64,000 bases of DNA from Eupeodes corollae (GCF_945859685.1 NC_079147.1:18083289-18147288), one strand, 5' to 3'; positions 1-11,904 are shown, counted from the stretch's first letter. Notes: generated by a model not told the origin, from the letters alone. Numbers and translations are program-made.

Positions 1-710
1 AAGTATCACAGTAATTTATCTATTTATATCCATAAAATTTCACACGTTTGTACGTTCGCGACGTTTTTTTCGTCGTCCATAGCTCAAGAAACAGAAGAGA
101 TATCGGCTTCAAATTAATTTTAAAAATACAGATAATAATGCAGAATGATGCAGAAAGGTTTCTCAAGAAAATTGCGTGAGTGATTTTTTACCATAGCAGT
201 TTAAAAAAGGTGAACATTTTGGTAACTCCTACATATCTCACGAACTAATAACGCTAGAGACTTGAAATAAATTGTGTATTATATATTTTAACGTTATACC
301 AAACAATTACACACATATATTTTTGGGAAAAAATCCAATCAACTGTTTTTTTATAAATCAAAAAAAGTGAAATAAAAATTTTGTCACCTCGAAAATTTTA
401 CGAATAAAAATGATTTCATCACCAAAACAATTTTGTGCAACAAAGAATAACGTTTTCAACATCTGGTAAAATTTTTATAAAAATCTAATTGAGATTTTTT
501 TTAAATAAAAACTTAAAAAAAAATTAGCAAAAGTTGGTAAACATTTTTTTCGACGTAAATATCTGCTTTTGAACTAATTTTATCTTATAGTAAATATTGT
601 TTTCAACATTCTATAACATTTTGACAAAAATCTAATTGACAATTTTTTTACAAAAAATAAAAACCTAAACAAAAATTAACATAAGTTGTTAAAAATTTTA
701 ATGATAAAGC
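1..710. repeat. Partial copy of a foldback-type repeat family
   Basis: Bases 60-480 match, nearly base for base, the reverse complement of about 30,050-30,540. Shared landmarks are the stretch reading cgtcgtccatagctcaagaa, the agatgcagaaagg block, the ggtgaacattttggt block and the aaacaattttgtgcaac block. From about 430 to 710 follow two degenerate ~175-bp units (attgacaatttttt ... gttttcaacatt ... aagttggtaaa) like those inside the larger element at 29,183-31,520. The left end is cut by the window. No open frame is visible, so this looks like a non-autonomous repeat. Confidence 0.7.
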
Positions 711-2520
711 TGACTAAAAAATCTTTCACAAATTTACAGATTGTATTTATTAGAAACTGGCGACTGTTGATGGTTTATACATCCATACAAACATTACTGG
801 GAAAACATTGAAGAAGAAAACTATCTTAAAATGTAAGTTATTCGTATTTTTTTAGCAACTAAAATGTTTGATTTCTGTCATGTTTAATGATGGAAGACAA
901 TACACAATTTAAAACTTATTCAGTAGTTAAAAAAAACAGCAAAGGTGTTTAAATCATTTTGAACAATAATATTTAAAAATTTGTTCGAAAAAGTATTTCA
1001 ATTTACTTGAATTTGTTCTTCATTTCTTTTCTTACTTTTAGTTGAATTGGTATCAACATTATTACCATGCGAAGTGAAAAGTTTATAATTCGTTAAACTT
1101 AATTACCACATCTACAATATTCATATTGCATATTAAATTTATATAATTAAGTACTATCACTAAAATATTTTATGTTAAAATAAGAGCTAGCAGATAAAAA
1201 TAGACTAATTTAGCGATAATGATTTGCTTATAGCTCATATGAGCCCCCCCCTTCTGGATCGTCCATTGGTCAAAAGTTAGAGAGTTTGTGCTGTGTTTTT
1301 GTAATAGGGCTATATTCGATTCATATTATGTTCTTGGTCCAATCTTTAGTCAAAAGAAGTACTTTTAGCAACCAAGTTTAAGGAAGTAAAATACAAATGT
1401 TATTTTCATGCACAAAAAATAAATCATTCAAAATATAATCCATTGCAATACGATTAGTTTTGAATTGAAGGGAATTCCTACGAAAAAGGTAAACAAATTA
1501 TCTCCCAGGGGGTCATGAACCCTACGACCACCCACCCCTGGATCCGCCATTGATAACAACGGTATAAAAGTAAATTGTTATCTGAGCAAGATATAAAATA
1601 AATACATTTTATTAGATACCGGATACAGTATTAATGTACATACGTAGTTTAATTTGTATTGAATTATTGATATAACAATACCTACGGCTTTTTTGAGAGC
1701 AATAGATATTTGTTAAATTTGTTTATCTTTTTAATCTTCATTACCCAATCGGTTGTTCCTCATTTCTGGGTTTTATCGAAACACAGTATTTCAAAAAATG
1801 TATGTCAAGACTAATGTTGCTTTAACAAATATTCGCAAAACAATTTTGTTAAATTATAATATAGAAACTCATTTCTTTATTAATCGATGATATGAAAAAT
1901 GTTTTAAATAAAATTGTTTATATTTCTCAGATTGTCAAGATGCAGATTTACTCTGGGCCCTACATGGGCATTTTATGCCTTTCCAAAAAGTTGTGAGGAA
2001 AGACAACGAGGGAAAAAAAACGTTCACGAGATTTACCATTAAGGACTCCCAGAATTCGTTTGTTTGGGTCGGTGCTTGATTAACTTGATAATAAATGAAC
2101 TTAACTGCAAAAAATAAAAATTGTAAAATTAAATTAACTAGATCTTTTTTATTAGTTCGAAATTCTTTATTTTCAGAATTTTTATAATTTTCAGCATAGA
2201 TTTCGATAGTGAGGTCCAGGATGAAGTGACTCATTGGCGCTGTAAACAGGTTTGTAACTGGAAGTTGGAAACTTTTTTTTAAAAATATTAATATGAATGT
2301 TTTCTTTTATACGTTTTAGATCAATATTTGCTGGACTTACACGACTGAAAAAGTTTCATCATTTTTGCCATTACTTTACTATGTTTTGTCAAAAAATACG
2401 CTTTTGACGATAAATGGTAAAAGTATGGCAAAAGTAATAAGCTTTTGCAGTCATGTAAATCCTCCTGAAAAAAGGATTTATTTTAATAATCCTGTTTGTG
2501 AATTTAACAAATGGGTTTAA
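711..2520. other. No gene seen; possible hAT-end relic near 1,225-1,556
   Basis: AT-rich DNA without a supportable gene. The open frame of about 100 codons at 1,935-2,234 (minus) resembles no family I know. Two similar C-rich motifs, near 1,243-1,272 (ending ctggatcgtccattg) and 1,531-1,553 (ending cctggatccgccattg), read in reverse as caatggcggatccagg, which resembles the ends of many insect hAT-type elements. No matching opposite end or target duplication was found. Confidence 0.35.
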
Positions 2521-2524
2521 TAAA

Positions 2525-3075
2525 CGCAATAAACAAATTTATTGAAATCAATAAATTTTGTTTATTGCGGTTATAAACTTATTTGTTAATATTATAAACA
2601 GGTTTAATAAATAAATTATTTATATTAATAAACGTGTTTATTAAAATCAATAAACTTTGTTCATAAAGGCATAAACGAGTTTATTAATATTATAAACTGA
2701 AATAATAAACGGTTGTTTATATTTATGAACGCATTTATTAAATTTAATAAATTCTGTTAATTAGGGATATAAACAGGTTTATTATTATTATAAACGGAAA
2801 TAATAAACGGTTGTTTATATTTATAAACGCATTTATTAAAATTAATAAACTGTGTTCATTAAGGCTATAAACTGGTTTATTAATACTCTAAACGGAAATA
2901 ATTAACGGTTGTTTATATTTATAAACGCATTTATTAAAATTAATAAACTCTGTTCATTAAGGCTATAAACGGGTTTATTAATATTATAAATGGAAATATA
3001 AACGGTTATTTATTTTTATTATTGGATTTATTAAAATCAATAAACTCAGTTTATTGTGGTTATAAACGAAAATTT
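2525..3075. repeat. 98-bp tandem repeat array, 5-6 units
   Basis: The anchor ggttgtttat recurs at 2,711, 2,809, 2,907 and (as ggttatttat) 3,004, a period of 97-98 bases. Each unit carries several taaac/gttta half-sites in both orientations, so units can fold on themselves. The two inner units are the most alike and the outer ones more diverged, as in an array that expands from its centre. No coding potential. It lies just beside the mariner relics. Confidence 0.85.
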
Positions 3076-3269
3076 TAAATTGTTTGTAAAATTTTAAGCC
3101 GGAAATGGAGAATAATAAACGATAATTCACTGACACAATTAATGTGTTTATTGGACAAATTCCATCACTATATTCATTGTCTCAACGAACTTTTTAATTA
3201 TATTTACGTACCTTTTTGGTTCAGTGCAGAAAAAAGTCTATTACTGTCAAACTGCATAATCTTGGTGCC

Positions 3270-3580
3270 CAAATGACTTCACGAAACTTGAAACTACGTG
3301 ACAAGGAAAATTTTCACGCAATGACACCATACTTGATCGTGTCGTAAGGCTTGGTAACCCGTCTTCTAAGATCGTCGGCAAAAATAAATTGCTTTGTTAC
3401 CGTAAAATCGATAAATTCGAATTATCAGCAATAGTTTGCCTTGCAAGAGCTACATTTTGACTGAGCCTTCCTTACCGTGATAATAGGCTTACGACCTTAA
3501 TAAGGCTTCCATTCTCTTTAAACTTCTGCACAAACTTACCGATTGCTGCGAAGTCGGTCAAATATCACGACCATAATTAT
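3270..3580 (-). pseudogene. Second mariner-type transposase N-terminal relic
   Basis: Read on the minus strand with frame changes, this stretch gives AIGKFVQKFKENGSL, then NVALARQTIADNSNLSI. That resembles the N-terminal helix-turn-helix region of insect mariner transposases (typically ..KFKETGS.. and NI..VR.SV..NPNLSI..). It repeats the N-terminal part, so it belongs to a different copy from the relic at 3,690-5,764, in the same orientation. Stops and frameshifts are frequent. The family resemblance is from memory. Confidence 0.45.
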
Positions 3581-3866
3581 CAGGAGTTATGCGAAAATAA
3601 AGTCATATTGAATCAACACTTAAGCACAAAGTTTTGATACCGTCGACTGTCAAGCAATCTAATGGATGGTTACATTCTATGGGCCGATGTTGATTTAAAG
3701 TAAAGCAGACATTATTCAGGAAGTTATTCAGGAAGTATTTGTAATTTTTCAAAATTTCCGATGACGCTGATGCATAATTGAGGTTCTTGCCAATAATTAG
3801 CCGAATTATCTCTTCCTCTTTTGAATTGCTGCTGGCTTATCGATGATTGAAAGAACTCCAACGGAG

Positions 3867-5080
3867 CAGAGCCGGATTAACCATGTCATGGGCCCCTAGG
3901 CAGAGTAATTCTTGGGCCCTTTTCCGATGGTTTTTCGATATTATAAGCTCTTTTTGAGCTAGGTTAGAAGGTGTAGGTAACCTCCTGAGGAATAATCAGC
4001 TATAATCTGTCATTTTATAAATCTTAACTAAAACATTTGAAACATCTTAGACAACAGTCTGCAGTTGATATATAAATTAATAACTGTAGTAAATATATGC
4101 AGTGATATCTCAACAAAGCATATATGTATAACAACTTCATGGTTCTCAGACAATTTCGATTAACTACAAGTTATTAGAAATTATCTTGCATTCATAAGGT
4201 ATAAGTATACTTACGGTTATGTATGTATGTAAATAATGTATTTAAAACAAAATAAAACTTAAAATAACTACAGTAGTTGGTTTATCTATTTGAACACAAT
4301 AGAAGAGTTAAAAAAATTGCTTAATCTAACAGCCCTATTCTGGCAAAACTCACAAGTTATGACGACCTCACAAGGTGAGCTGAATTTGAGTTTGTGAGGT
4401 TTTGGCGTCACAAAAACTTTCGAATTTGTGATCTGCTCTGAAGGAGGTCACAACTCACAAGTTTTTCTTAGTAAGAAGTTTGTGAGAAATAAATCCTCAC
4501 AAAATCAAGTTATGATCACCTTGTGAGGTTTTTGTGACTTGTGAGGTTTGCCAGAATAGGGGTGTAAATTATGTACATAATATCCATTCTTATTTTCATT
4601 TCATTTTGGTTCGTCTCCCAAAATGTATTATCCAACTGCACTTCGACCCTGTGCTAATGCGTTTGTATTTGTAACATTTTAAAATATTGTTTTTTTCTGG
4701 GGCCCTGCTATGTTACTTTGTGCTACTTTCGAATCTGTTCGAAAGTTAATTTTAGTTGTACTTCCTACTAACTTTTATTAGATATTAAAATGTGAAAAAA
4801 ATTTGAGCTGACTGTCGAAAATCCGAAAATCGCTGGGTTGGGCCCATTAGGATGGAATGGGGCATGGGAGTCATAATTCATTATAAACACGTATACACCG
4901 TTTCTTTTTTTGTTGTTCTTTTTTCTTATATTTATGGCAAGTATAAAAAATGTAATGCTGTTTTTTATTGAAGGTGCATCTCCAAAAAAATTTTTTGTTC
5001 GTAGTCAGAGCGAGGGGCCCCTAGCTCAAGCGGGGCCCCTAGGCAGCTGCCTAGTTTGCCTTGAGGCTAATCCGGCACTG
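3867..5080. mobile_element. Non-autonomous hAT-type transposon, 1.2 kb, with 8-bp target duplication
   Basis: The ends are inverted repeats: CAGAGCCGGATTAACC on the left and, in reverse complement, CAGTGCCGGATTAGCC on the right. They are flanked on both sides by the identical octamer caacggag (3,859-3,866 and 5,081-5,088). An 8-bp duplication with CAG-starting ends is the hAT signature. Inside each end lies a GGGCCCCTAGGCAG block (3,890s and 5,030s). No transposase frame is visible, so it was mobilised in trans. It sits inside the mariner relic and holds the MITE at 4,330-4,564. Confidence 0.88.
4330..4564. mobile_element. PIF/Harbinger-type MITE, 235 bp, TAA target duplication
   Basis: The left end CAGCCCTATTCTGGCAAA and the reverse complement of the right end CACCCCTATTCTGGCAAA differ at one position. 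TAA flanks both sides (4,327-4,329 and 4,565-4,567). A 3-bp TWA duplication is typical of PIF/Harbinger elements. The interior is a run of direct and inverted cacaag/cttgtgag motifs. It is nested in the hAT element and is the youngest layer of the stack. Confidence 0.82.
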
Positions 5081-5827
5081 CAACGGAGTCAAATCACATG
5101 ATATTGGGGGCAAATTAAAATCGTCACAACGTGAGATACTACGTCCATTGATTTTGTCGCGCAAAAGAGCCATTGTTTCTTTGGCTGCGTGGCAAAGGGC
5201 ACCGTTCTGTTAAAACCACATATAGTCCACATCCATGTCTTCTAATTCGGGCCACAAAAAGTTCGTTTTCATCTCACGATAACGAACACCAATAACTGTC
5301 TGACCAGTTTTATAGAAATACGGGCCGATAATGCCGTAAGATCATAAGCCGCACCAAACAAACAGTCACTTCTATTTTTCTTCTAAAATCCACTGTTGAC
5401 ATTTCTTGCCACAGTTCTGACCATTGACGATGCTTGAAATGGTCAAGAGACTTTAGTTCTTGAATCGATTGCACCATGTAAATGCAAGGGTAAGAGCGAG
5501 AAATGTAATTGTTTGGCACGACGACGAGTTACAGTGGACGGCTCTTAAGAAAAACTATAGCGAACAGCAGCAATATTTTCTGCAGTGCGAGCTGAACGAG
5601 CATACACTGGTGTTTTTACAGACCCTGTTTGCTTAAATTTGTGCACGATTTTTAAGATTGTAAGCACATTTGGAAGATTAAATTGACCGAAAAAATCAAT
5701 TGGTGATGTTAACGTGTGGTTCACATTAAACATTCGGCCTTAAATTTTAACCACCCTTCATTACTTTTTTTATTTTTTTTCGTCAAACTTTTTCCTTGAG
5801 TTGACTCAAAAGTAAATTCAATAAATT

Positions 5828-6784
5828 ATGTCTGAGACATTACAATTACGAGGAACTCTTTTTGGACAAAATGGCTGGCCTACACAAATCGCAACCAACC
5901 CAAAGGATCCCGACAACATCATTTCTGCTTCTCGCGACAAGACCTTGATTGTGTGGAAATTGACCCGCGATGAAGACAACAACTACGGTTACCCCCAGAA
6001 GCGTCTTTACGGACACTCTTACTTCATCAGTGACGTTTTCTTGTCATCCGACGGAAACTATGCCCTTTCCGGTTCATAGGAGAAGACTCTTCGTCTCTGG
6101 GATTTGGCCGCCGGAAAGACCACTCGTCGTTTCGAAGACCGCACCAAGGATGTTTTGTCAGTTGCCTTCTCCGCTGACAACCGTCAAATTGTCTCAGGAT
6201 CCCGAGACAAGCCCATCAAATTGTGGAACACCTTGGCCGAGTGCAAGTACACTATCCAGAAAGATGGACATAGCGACTGGGTGTCGTGCGTGCGTTTCTC
6301 GCCAAACCACTCCAACCCAATCATCGTGTCGTGCGGTTGGGATCGTACCGTCAAGGTCTGGAAGTTGGCAAACTGCAAGTTGAAGAACAACCACCACAGA
6401 CACAGCGGCTACTTGAACACCGATACCGTCTCTCCCGACGGTTCCCTCTGCACATCCGGAGGTAAGGACGCCAAGGCTCTCTTGTGGGATCTCAATGACG
6501 GCAAAAACTTGTACACCTTGGAGCACAACGACATCATTAATGCCCTGTGCTTCTCACCCAACCGTTACTGGTTGTGCGTCGCCTACGGTCCATCCATCAA
6601 GATCTGGGATTTGGCATGCAAGAAGACAGTCGAGGAACTCCGCCCAGAGGTTGTCTTCCCATCAGCCAAGGCCGATCCACCACAGTGCTTGTCTCTGGCC
6701 TGGTCCACAGACGGACAAACCTTGTTCGCTGGTTACTCAGACAACACCATCCGTGTCTGGCAAGTGTCGGTATCCGCCCACTAA
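5828..6784 (+). pseudogene. Processed RACK1 retrocopy, full length, one in-frame stop
   Basis: An intronless frame of 318 codons plus stop encodes a complete RACK1, the seven-bladed WD40 scaffold of the 40S ribosomal subunit and PKC signalling. It starts MSETLQLRGTLFGQNGWPTQ and ends TIRVWQVSVSAH; the length equals the fly protein. WD blades are seen throughout, for example SASRDKTLIVWKL, SGSRDKPIKLWNT and SCGWDRTVKVWKL. Codon 84 is TAG (6,077-6,079) where the family has TGG (SGSW.KTLRLW), and the frame continues unbroken after it. Other changes fall at positions I recall as conserved: FEDRTKD, DKPIKLW, NHHRHSG, NTDTVSPDG. GC-rich, highly-expressed-type codons contrast with the AT-rich flanks and mark a copy of an mRNA. 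It starts 63 bp beyond the mariner end. An alternative is the true gene with a sequencing error, but the missing introns and the A-run argue against that. Confidence 0.88.
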
Positions 6785-6888
6785 GAAGAAGAAGTTTCGG
6801 AACTGTTGTAGATTGCAGTTAGTTGACATGGTCAATCCTCCAAAACGTATTTTATATGCATTGATGTTTGTCCATTAAAAAAAAAAAA
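6785..6888 (+). other. Retrocopied 3' UTR ending in an A12 run
   Basis: After the TAA stop about 90 bases resembling a short 3' UTR lead to attaaa and an uninterrupted run of 12 A (6,877-6,888), consistent with a copied poly(A) tail. A clear target-site duplication around the retrocopy was not found by eye. Confidence 0.5.
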
Positions 6889-7837
6889 TATAATGAATGT
6901 CAATCATTAAACCTCTCCAAATGAAAGCTGATATTAACAGTTGTCAAATCCAGCGGTACCAACTTAAAAACAATACATAAATTACCATATATAAGATGGA
7001 ATTAGTTTTATAAAATATTTAAAGAAGTCAATAGCACACGCTGTCTAATCACAAAAAAAATATAAAACCTAAGAAAACTTTAATTCCCATCTATGTATAT
7101 GGCTAAATTTGTGAAAGATTGAGACAAGAAAATTAAGATAATTGTCAAAGTTTGCATCGTGCGTTTTTATTGGACACAAAAGTATGATGCTCTCAAGGCA
7201 TAAGACATTTTACAAACAGTATTTTAAGAATTTCACTCCTAATAACTTAATTATAAAATTCTTCAGATAAACTACATTGTCGATTTCTAAGCCTACCTTA
7301 ACATATCTGAACTTGTCTATCGACGCTGTCAGTTTCTGCCTGTAAGTGTTTAATACTGATTTTTTTTTTCATTTCTACTTCCGACAAAAAGATTTAAATG
7401 TCACTTTTGACATCAATATGTGCTGATTCCAAAATGTTACACTTTACCCTGAGTACTGAGGGTCTACCGTAAAAAAAGTTTTAAAATGTCAAATGTCACA
7501 TCCGCTGCAATCAATATTTTGTTCAATCTTATACCGCTTGATATTTTCAACAAACAATCGACCGCTGATACAGCCATTCGACTCAAAGCCTTTTTACAGT
7601 GGATCAGTAATAATATTGGGAATTTTATTATTTTGAACTCATTCAAATCTTTACCTAGTAACGTCCACTACATAACATCTTCCAAATTTTCCAAGTGTCT
7701 AACTGGGAGCATAAGTCATAGAGAATAGAAAATATGAACTACCGATACACGCATTTTATCAGATAGTCAAGCTGCCATAAGGACATTGAAGTAAGCTCAC
7801 TAAAAGCCCGAAAATATCGATCATCGCTTGTGAAGGT
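6889..7837. other. No gene seen
   Basis: AT-rich sequence. An open frame of 80 codons at 7,486-7,728 has no recognisable feature and is matched by an equally long frame on the other strand. Confidence 0.5.
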
Positions 7838-7845
7838 GGCGGAGT

Positions 7846-8770
7846 CAGACCCGGATTAATAGGGGGGACTGCAACCCCGGGCCCCGAGGAAACGAGGGCC
7901 TCATCCCATTTAGAAATTCAAACCGTAAAACCGTGATATTGAAACTGTACAATCTAATAAACCCCAAAAATAAAAGCCAAAATTAGTTGACCCCACAAAA
8001 TCCAAACTCGAAAGCTATATAGCCCAAAAACGTTAAACCCATATAGCCCAACTCACAATTAATCCCATAAGCTTTAAACCCACATAACTCAAATCGATAG
8101 TATCTCCAAAAAGTCAAATCCACATAGCATAAGTCGCTATTAACCCAAAACTTTAAACTCAAAAAATATTAAATCCATAGAGCCTAACAAGGCAAAAGGG
8201 TTTCCTGATTAAAAAAAAAATTAATTATATGCCTCGTATTTTTTTTTTTGCGAAGTGTGGAAATATGCTGGAATAATTAGTAATTATCTCGAGTACTTTA
8301 ATAATTCTTGATTAAGAGAGATGTGCGAATTAAGCCTTAAAGTACATTTCGATACTAGTGTGGTAAAATTTAAAATTGTTAATTTCCACGAGTCCGTTTT
8401 GAGTTTAACAAACGAAAAATGGCGAAATAAATTTTGCCGCAGAAGTATTGAATCGTATTTTTCGACAGAACGTATGTAAAGTTGAGTTTCGAATAATCAA
8501 AAAGAAATGGTCTGACGGTTCTGAGTTCATGATTTTTGGAATAATTACAAATTGGGTTATGGGGGTTTAACGCTTTTGGGCTTACGATATTTTATTTGCG
8601 ATTGCAAAATGAACACTTTTAATTTTTCAAAAAAGTTAAAAAGAGCGCCTGATGAATAATTAGCCCCGGGTATTAAAAATTCTTAACCTTATCGGTGGTT
8701 GGAGCACTTGAGGATAGCTTCTTGAATTTTCGATGCGTCAATTTCACCCATTTTCCTTAAACCGGGCCTG
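7846..8770. mobile_element. Second non-autonomous hAT-type transposon, 0.9 kb
   Basis: The left end is CAGACCCGGATTAATAG and the reverse complement of the right end is CAGGCCCGGTTTAAGG. The flanking octamers are ggcggagt (7,838-7,845) and ggtggagt (8,771-8,778), one mismatch. The ends resemble those of the element at 3,867 (CAGNGCCGGATTA) and a gggcccc block again lies just inside. No transposase. Between about 7,950 and 8,190 it carries a degenerate motif of the form aaacccatatagcccaa repeated roughly every 30 bases. Confidence 0.8.
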
Positions 8771-8869
8771 GGTGGAGTAGTTCATTATTGACCTTATTTA
8801 GGTGCCGGATCATAGAGACATTCCAGAAAATTGCAAAGCTGATAAAGCATCATATCATAAAGAAATCAG

Positions 8870-11800
8870 AGGTTGTCCACTAAGACACCTCTCCTTATAC
8901 AGACGGCAGCGGAGGAATTCCGGAGATGGAATTAACGGCGGCGTCTACAGTTCCAGTAAGGTTGAACTACTTAGTGAACACCTTATAGGGCTTCTTCGAC
9001 ATATTCGAAGCCCAGGACTGCAAGGAGCGGTTTATCCGGCTCCCCATCCTTGGAGTTATACTTAGGATCTGGACCTCCAGGTTGGGGGTTGTTCCGTCGG
9101 GGTGACTTCCTGCCACGTAAAAGCGGATGGATTTACTGTTGACAACCAGCGCAAACGAATTAAGTACAACGAACTTCGGATATGAACGTGGAATGTTAGG
9201 TCCCACCATCCATTAAATACGATGGGATGAGCCGGACAAAAGGAGGATGAAGAACTGCGACATTTACTATGGTGACTGCTACCACGAAAACCAACAGCGC
9301 TTATTTGGATGCGGCTTCGTCATTGGAGACAGACTTAGGCAAGAAGTCTTGAGCTATAGGTACATCAATGAGCGCCTCATGACCATAAGCATCAAGGCTA
9401 AATTCGGCAATATAAGGCTGATATGCGCGCACGTCCACACAGAATAGAAAGACGACAAAACTAAAGATATGTTCTTCGAGCTCCTAGACAAAACATAGCT
9501 ACGATATTAATATTGTCCTGGGCGAGGAAGGGAAGACATCTTTGGTGGAATAATCGGGAAGAACAGCCTGCACGACAACACTTCCGACAGCGGATTCATG
9601 CTCATAGATTTTGCTGCGGGGCGAAACGTCATGGTAGCCAGTACGCGTTTTCCACACCTCAACATCCACAAAGGAACTTGGACTTCTCTAGATCAATCTA
9701 CCGTCAACCAGATTGACCATATTGCGATCGACGACAGACGTCTAGAACTTCCAGCATCATGGATGTCCGAACTTTCTGAGGAGCTAACATGGACTCGGAC
9801 CACTACCTCGTTGTAGCCAAGGTAGCACTTCGGATTTCCAGACCCAAGGCAAAACAGGGAGATGCTGGGAGAAGGTACAATGTCGAACGGCTACAATCGC
9901 AAGAGATCGCTAAAACCTACTCTGACCGAGTTACAAGTAAGCTCTCTCGCAGTGCTCTGCCGCCAACACAATGTATTGAAAAAAGTGTCAACATTGCAAG
10001 ATGCAATCAGAGAAGCCGTCTTTGATGAGCTGGGCTTCAAACAGCCACCAACAAGGAACCCCTGGTTCGATGAGGAATGTCGACAGGCAAATTCAGCCAA
10101 ACTACAGGCACGCAAAGCGGCGCTGCATAAAAGGACGAGAGCTGCTCATGAGCTCTAGGAGCAGAAGAGGCGAGAGGAACGCCGACTTCTCAGAAGGAAA
10201 AAGAGAGGGCATGAGAAGCGTGTGGTCGAAGATGTTGAGAGGTTTAAAAGCAGGAATGAAGTTCGAAAATTTTATGAACAGGTGAAACGAAATTCACAGG
10301 TACATAAACCTAGAACCGAAGGCTGCAAAGACAAAAGTGGAACCGCAGTAAATGTAACGGCAACGACGAACTGAATTCCGCTGTCAGCCAGGATGATGAG
10401 TCCTCCTGACTTAGACGAAGTAAAGATTACCTTATCTAAGCTGAAGTCTAATAAAGCCGCTGGAGCGGATGGCTTGAATGCCGAGCTCTTTCAAGCAGCT
10501 GGAGATAAGTTGGTTAGGAGCATGCACCAACTTATCTTTAAGATATGGTCGGAAGAAAACATGCCCGATGAATGGAACCTCAATATTGTTTGCCCGATCC
10601 TGAAAAAAGGAGACCCTCTTAACTGCACCAACTATAGAGGCGTCAGTCTACTTAACATCGCCTAGAAAATCTTCTCTGCCGTAATATGTGAACGTCTAAA
10701 GCCCATCGTCAACAACCTGATAGGTCCTTATCAGTGTGGTTTTAGACCAGTAAAGTCCACAGTTGATCAAATATTCACATTACGGCAGATCCTGGAAAAA
10801 ACCCAAGTACACAAAATCGACACCCACCATCTTTTCATCGATTTCAAGGCCGCATATGACAGTATCTACAGGGACGAGCCATGTCTAGTTTTGGCATCAA
10901 TGCCAAACTCGTCCGTTTGTGCAGAATTTACGCTGCTCCATAAAGGTTGCAAACAACTTAACAGAACCTTTCGATGTCAAAAAAGGTTTTAGACAAGGTG
11001 ATGCCCTGTCATGTGATTTTTTAACATCATGCTTGAAAGAATAGTACAGAGCTCACACGTCAACACTAGAAGCACTAACTTTCAAAAGTCCGTCCAATTA
11101 CTGGCATATGCTGATGACATTGACATAATCGGAAGAACTCAGCGTGATGTCAAAGAGACTTTTATGAGTATTGAGGCAGAGGCGCCAAAAATGGGTTTAA
11201 CGGTTAATGAGGGCAAAACAAAGAACATGCTGTCGTCAAGAAAGGACATACAACACTGACATCTTGATCAAAACGTCACCATCGACAGACGTAACTTTGA
11301 GGTAGCCAAGGACTTCGTCTACCTAGGCTCCGCTGTAAACGCAGAAAACAACACCAGCGCTGAGATCAAACGCAGAATATCTCTTGCTAACCGCTGTTTC
11401 TTTGGGCTAAGAAAACAATTGAGCGGTAAAGTCCTCTCTCGAGGGATGTAAGACCCGTATCATCACCGGTCTGCTATACGCTGCAGAAGCATGGAATATG
11501 ACAATAGATGATGAAAGCGCCTTGGGTCGGTTCGAGAGAAAAGTTCTTGGTGTGATCTACGGTCTCGTATGCATCGAAGGGGAGTGGAGGAGAAGATGGA
11601 ACGACGAGTTGACGGGCTGTACAGCGACGTAGACTTAACCAGAAGGGTAAAAGTCAAACGAATAAGATGGCTGGGTCACGTAGAGTTCATGGAAACTAAT
11701 GCTCCGGCCCGGAAAGTCTTCGAATCCACACCCACAGGATAGCGCAGTAGAGGAAGACCGCGGATCAGGTGGCGCGCACAAGTGGAAAGTGACCTCACCC

Positions 11801-11904
11801 AACTTGGAACGCAAAACTGGCGATATCGAGCTAGATCTAGAAGTTTGTTGGGTGAGGCCCTAGTTCACACAGGACTGTAGCACCACCTTAAGTAAGTAAG
11901 TAAA
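8870..11904 (+). mobile_element. LINE family A, copy 1 (endonuclease + reverse transcriptase), degenerate
   Basis: Non-LTR retrotransposon, nearly complete but broken by many stops and frameshifts. The 5' region 8,876-9,120 matches the minus-strand copy at 60,423-63,015. Endonuclease part 9,240-9,850: NCDIYYGDCYHENQQRLFGC, later QIDHIAIDDRRLE and the DSDHYLVVAK block with the catalytic D-H pair of APE-type endonucleases. Reverse transcriptase 10,393-11,260: LKSNKAAGADGLNAELFQAA, ILKKGDPLNCTNYRGVSLLN, HHLFIDFKAAYDS and LLAYADDIDIIGRTQRD with the YADD active site. C-terminal part to about 11,890 (KRIRWLGHVEFME, SRGRPRIRWRAQVE). It ends in taagtaagtaagtaaa (11,889-11,904), a short tandem tail of the kind seen in RTE-like LINEs. 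The clade was not established. Confidence 0.88.

Larger units (their letters stand above)
3690..5764 (-). pseudogene. Mariner-family transposase relic, split by a hAT insertion
   Basis: Minus-strand relic of a Tc1/mariner-superfamily element. Order from the 5' side: terminal repeat near 5,730-5,764 (gggtggttaaaatttaaggc); N-terminal DNA-binding part at 5,733-5,545 (LPNVLTILKIVHKFKQTGSV, RTAENIAAVR); a middle part at 5,519-5,310 (VQSIQELKSLDHFKHRQW); a catalytic-core part at about 5,220-5,090 (NGALCHAAKETMALLRDKI, then SRCDDFNLPPISCDLTPL), the usual place of the second catalytic Asp and the following CDLTPLDFFLWG block; then a C-terminal part at 3,858-3,690 (DKPAAIQKRKR ... EPQLCISVI). The last two parts are separated by the hAT element at 3,867-5,080, which cut the frame just after CDLTPL. 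Many stops and frameshifts; no function left. The far terminal repeat was not found. Confidence 0.8.

Noticed and set aside
6184..6526. Long frames antisense to and out of phase with the RACK1 copy
   Set aside because: GC-rich codons of RACK1 open the other frames; the WD40 protein explains the region.
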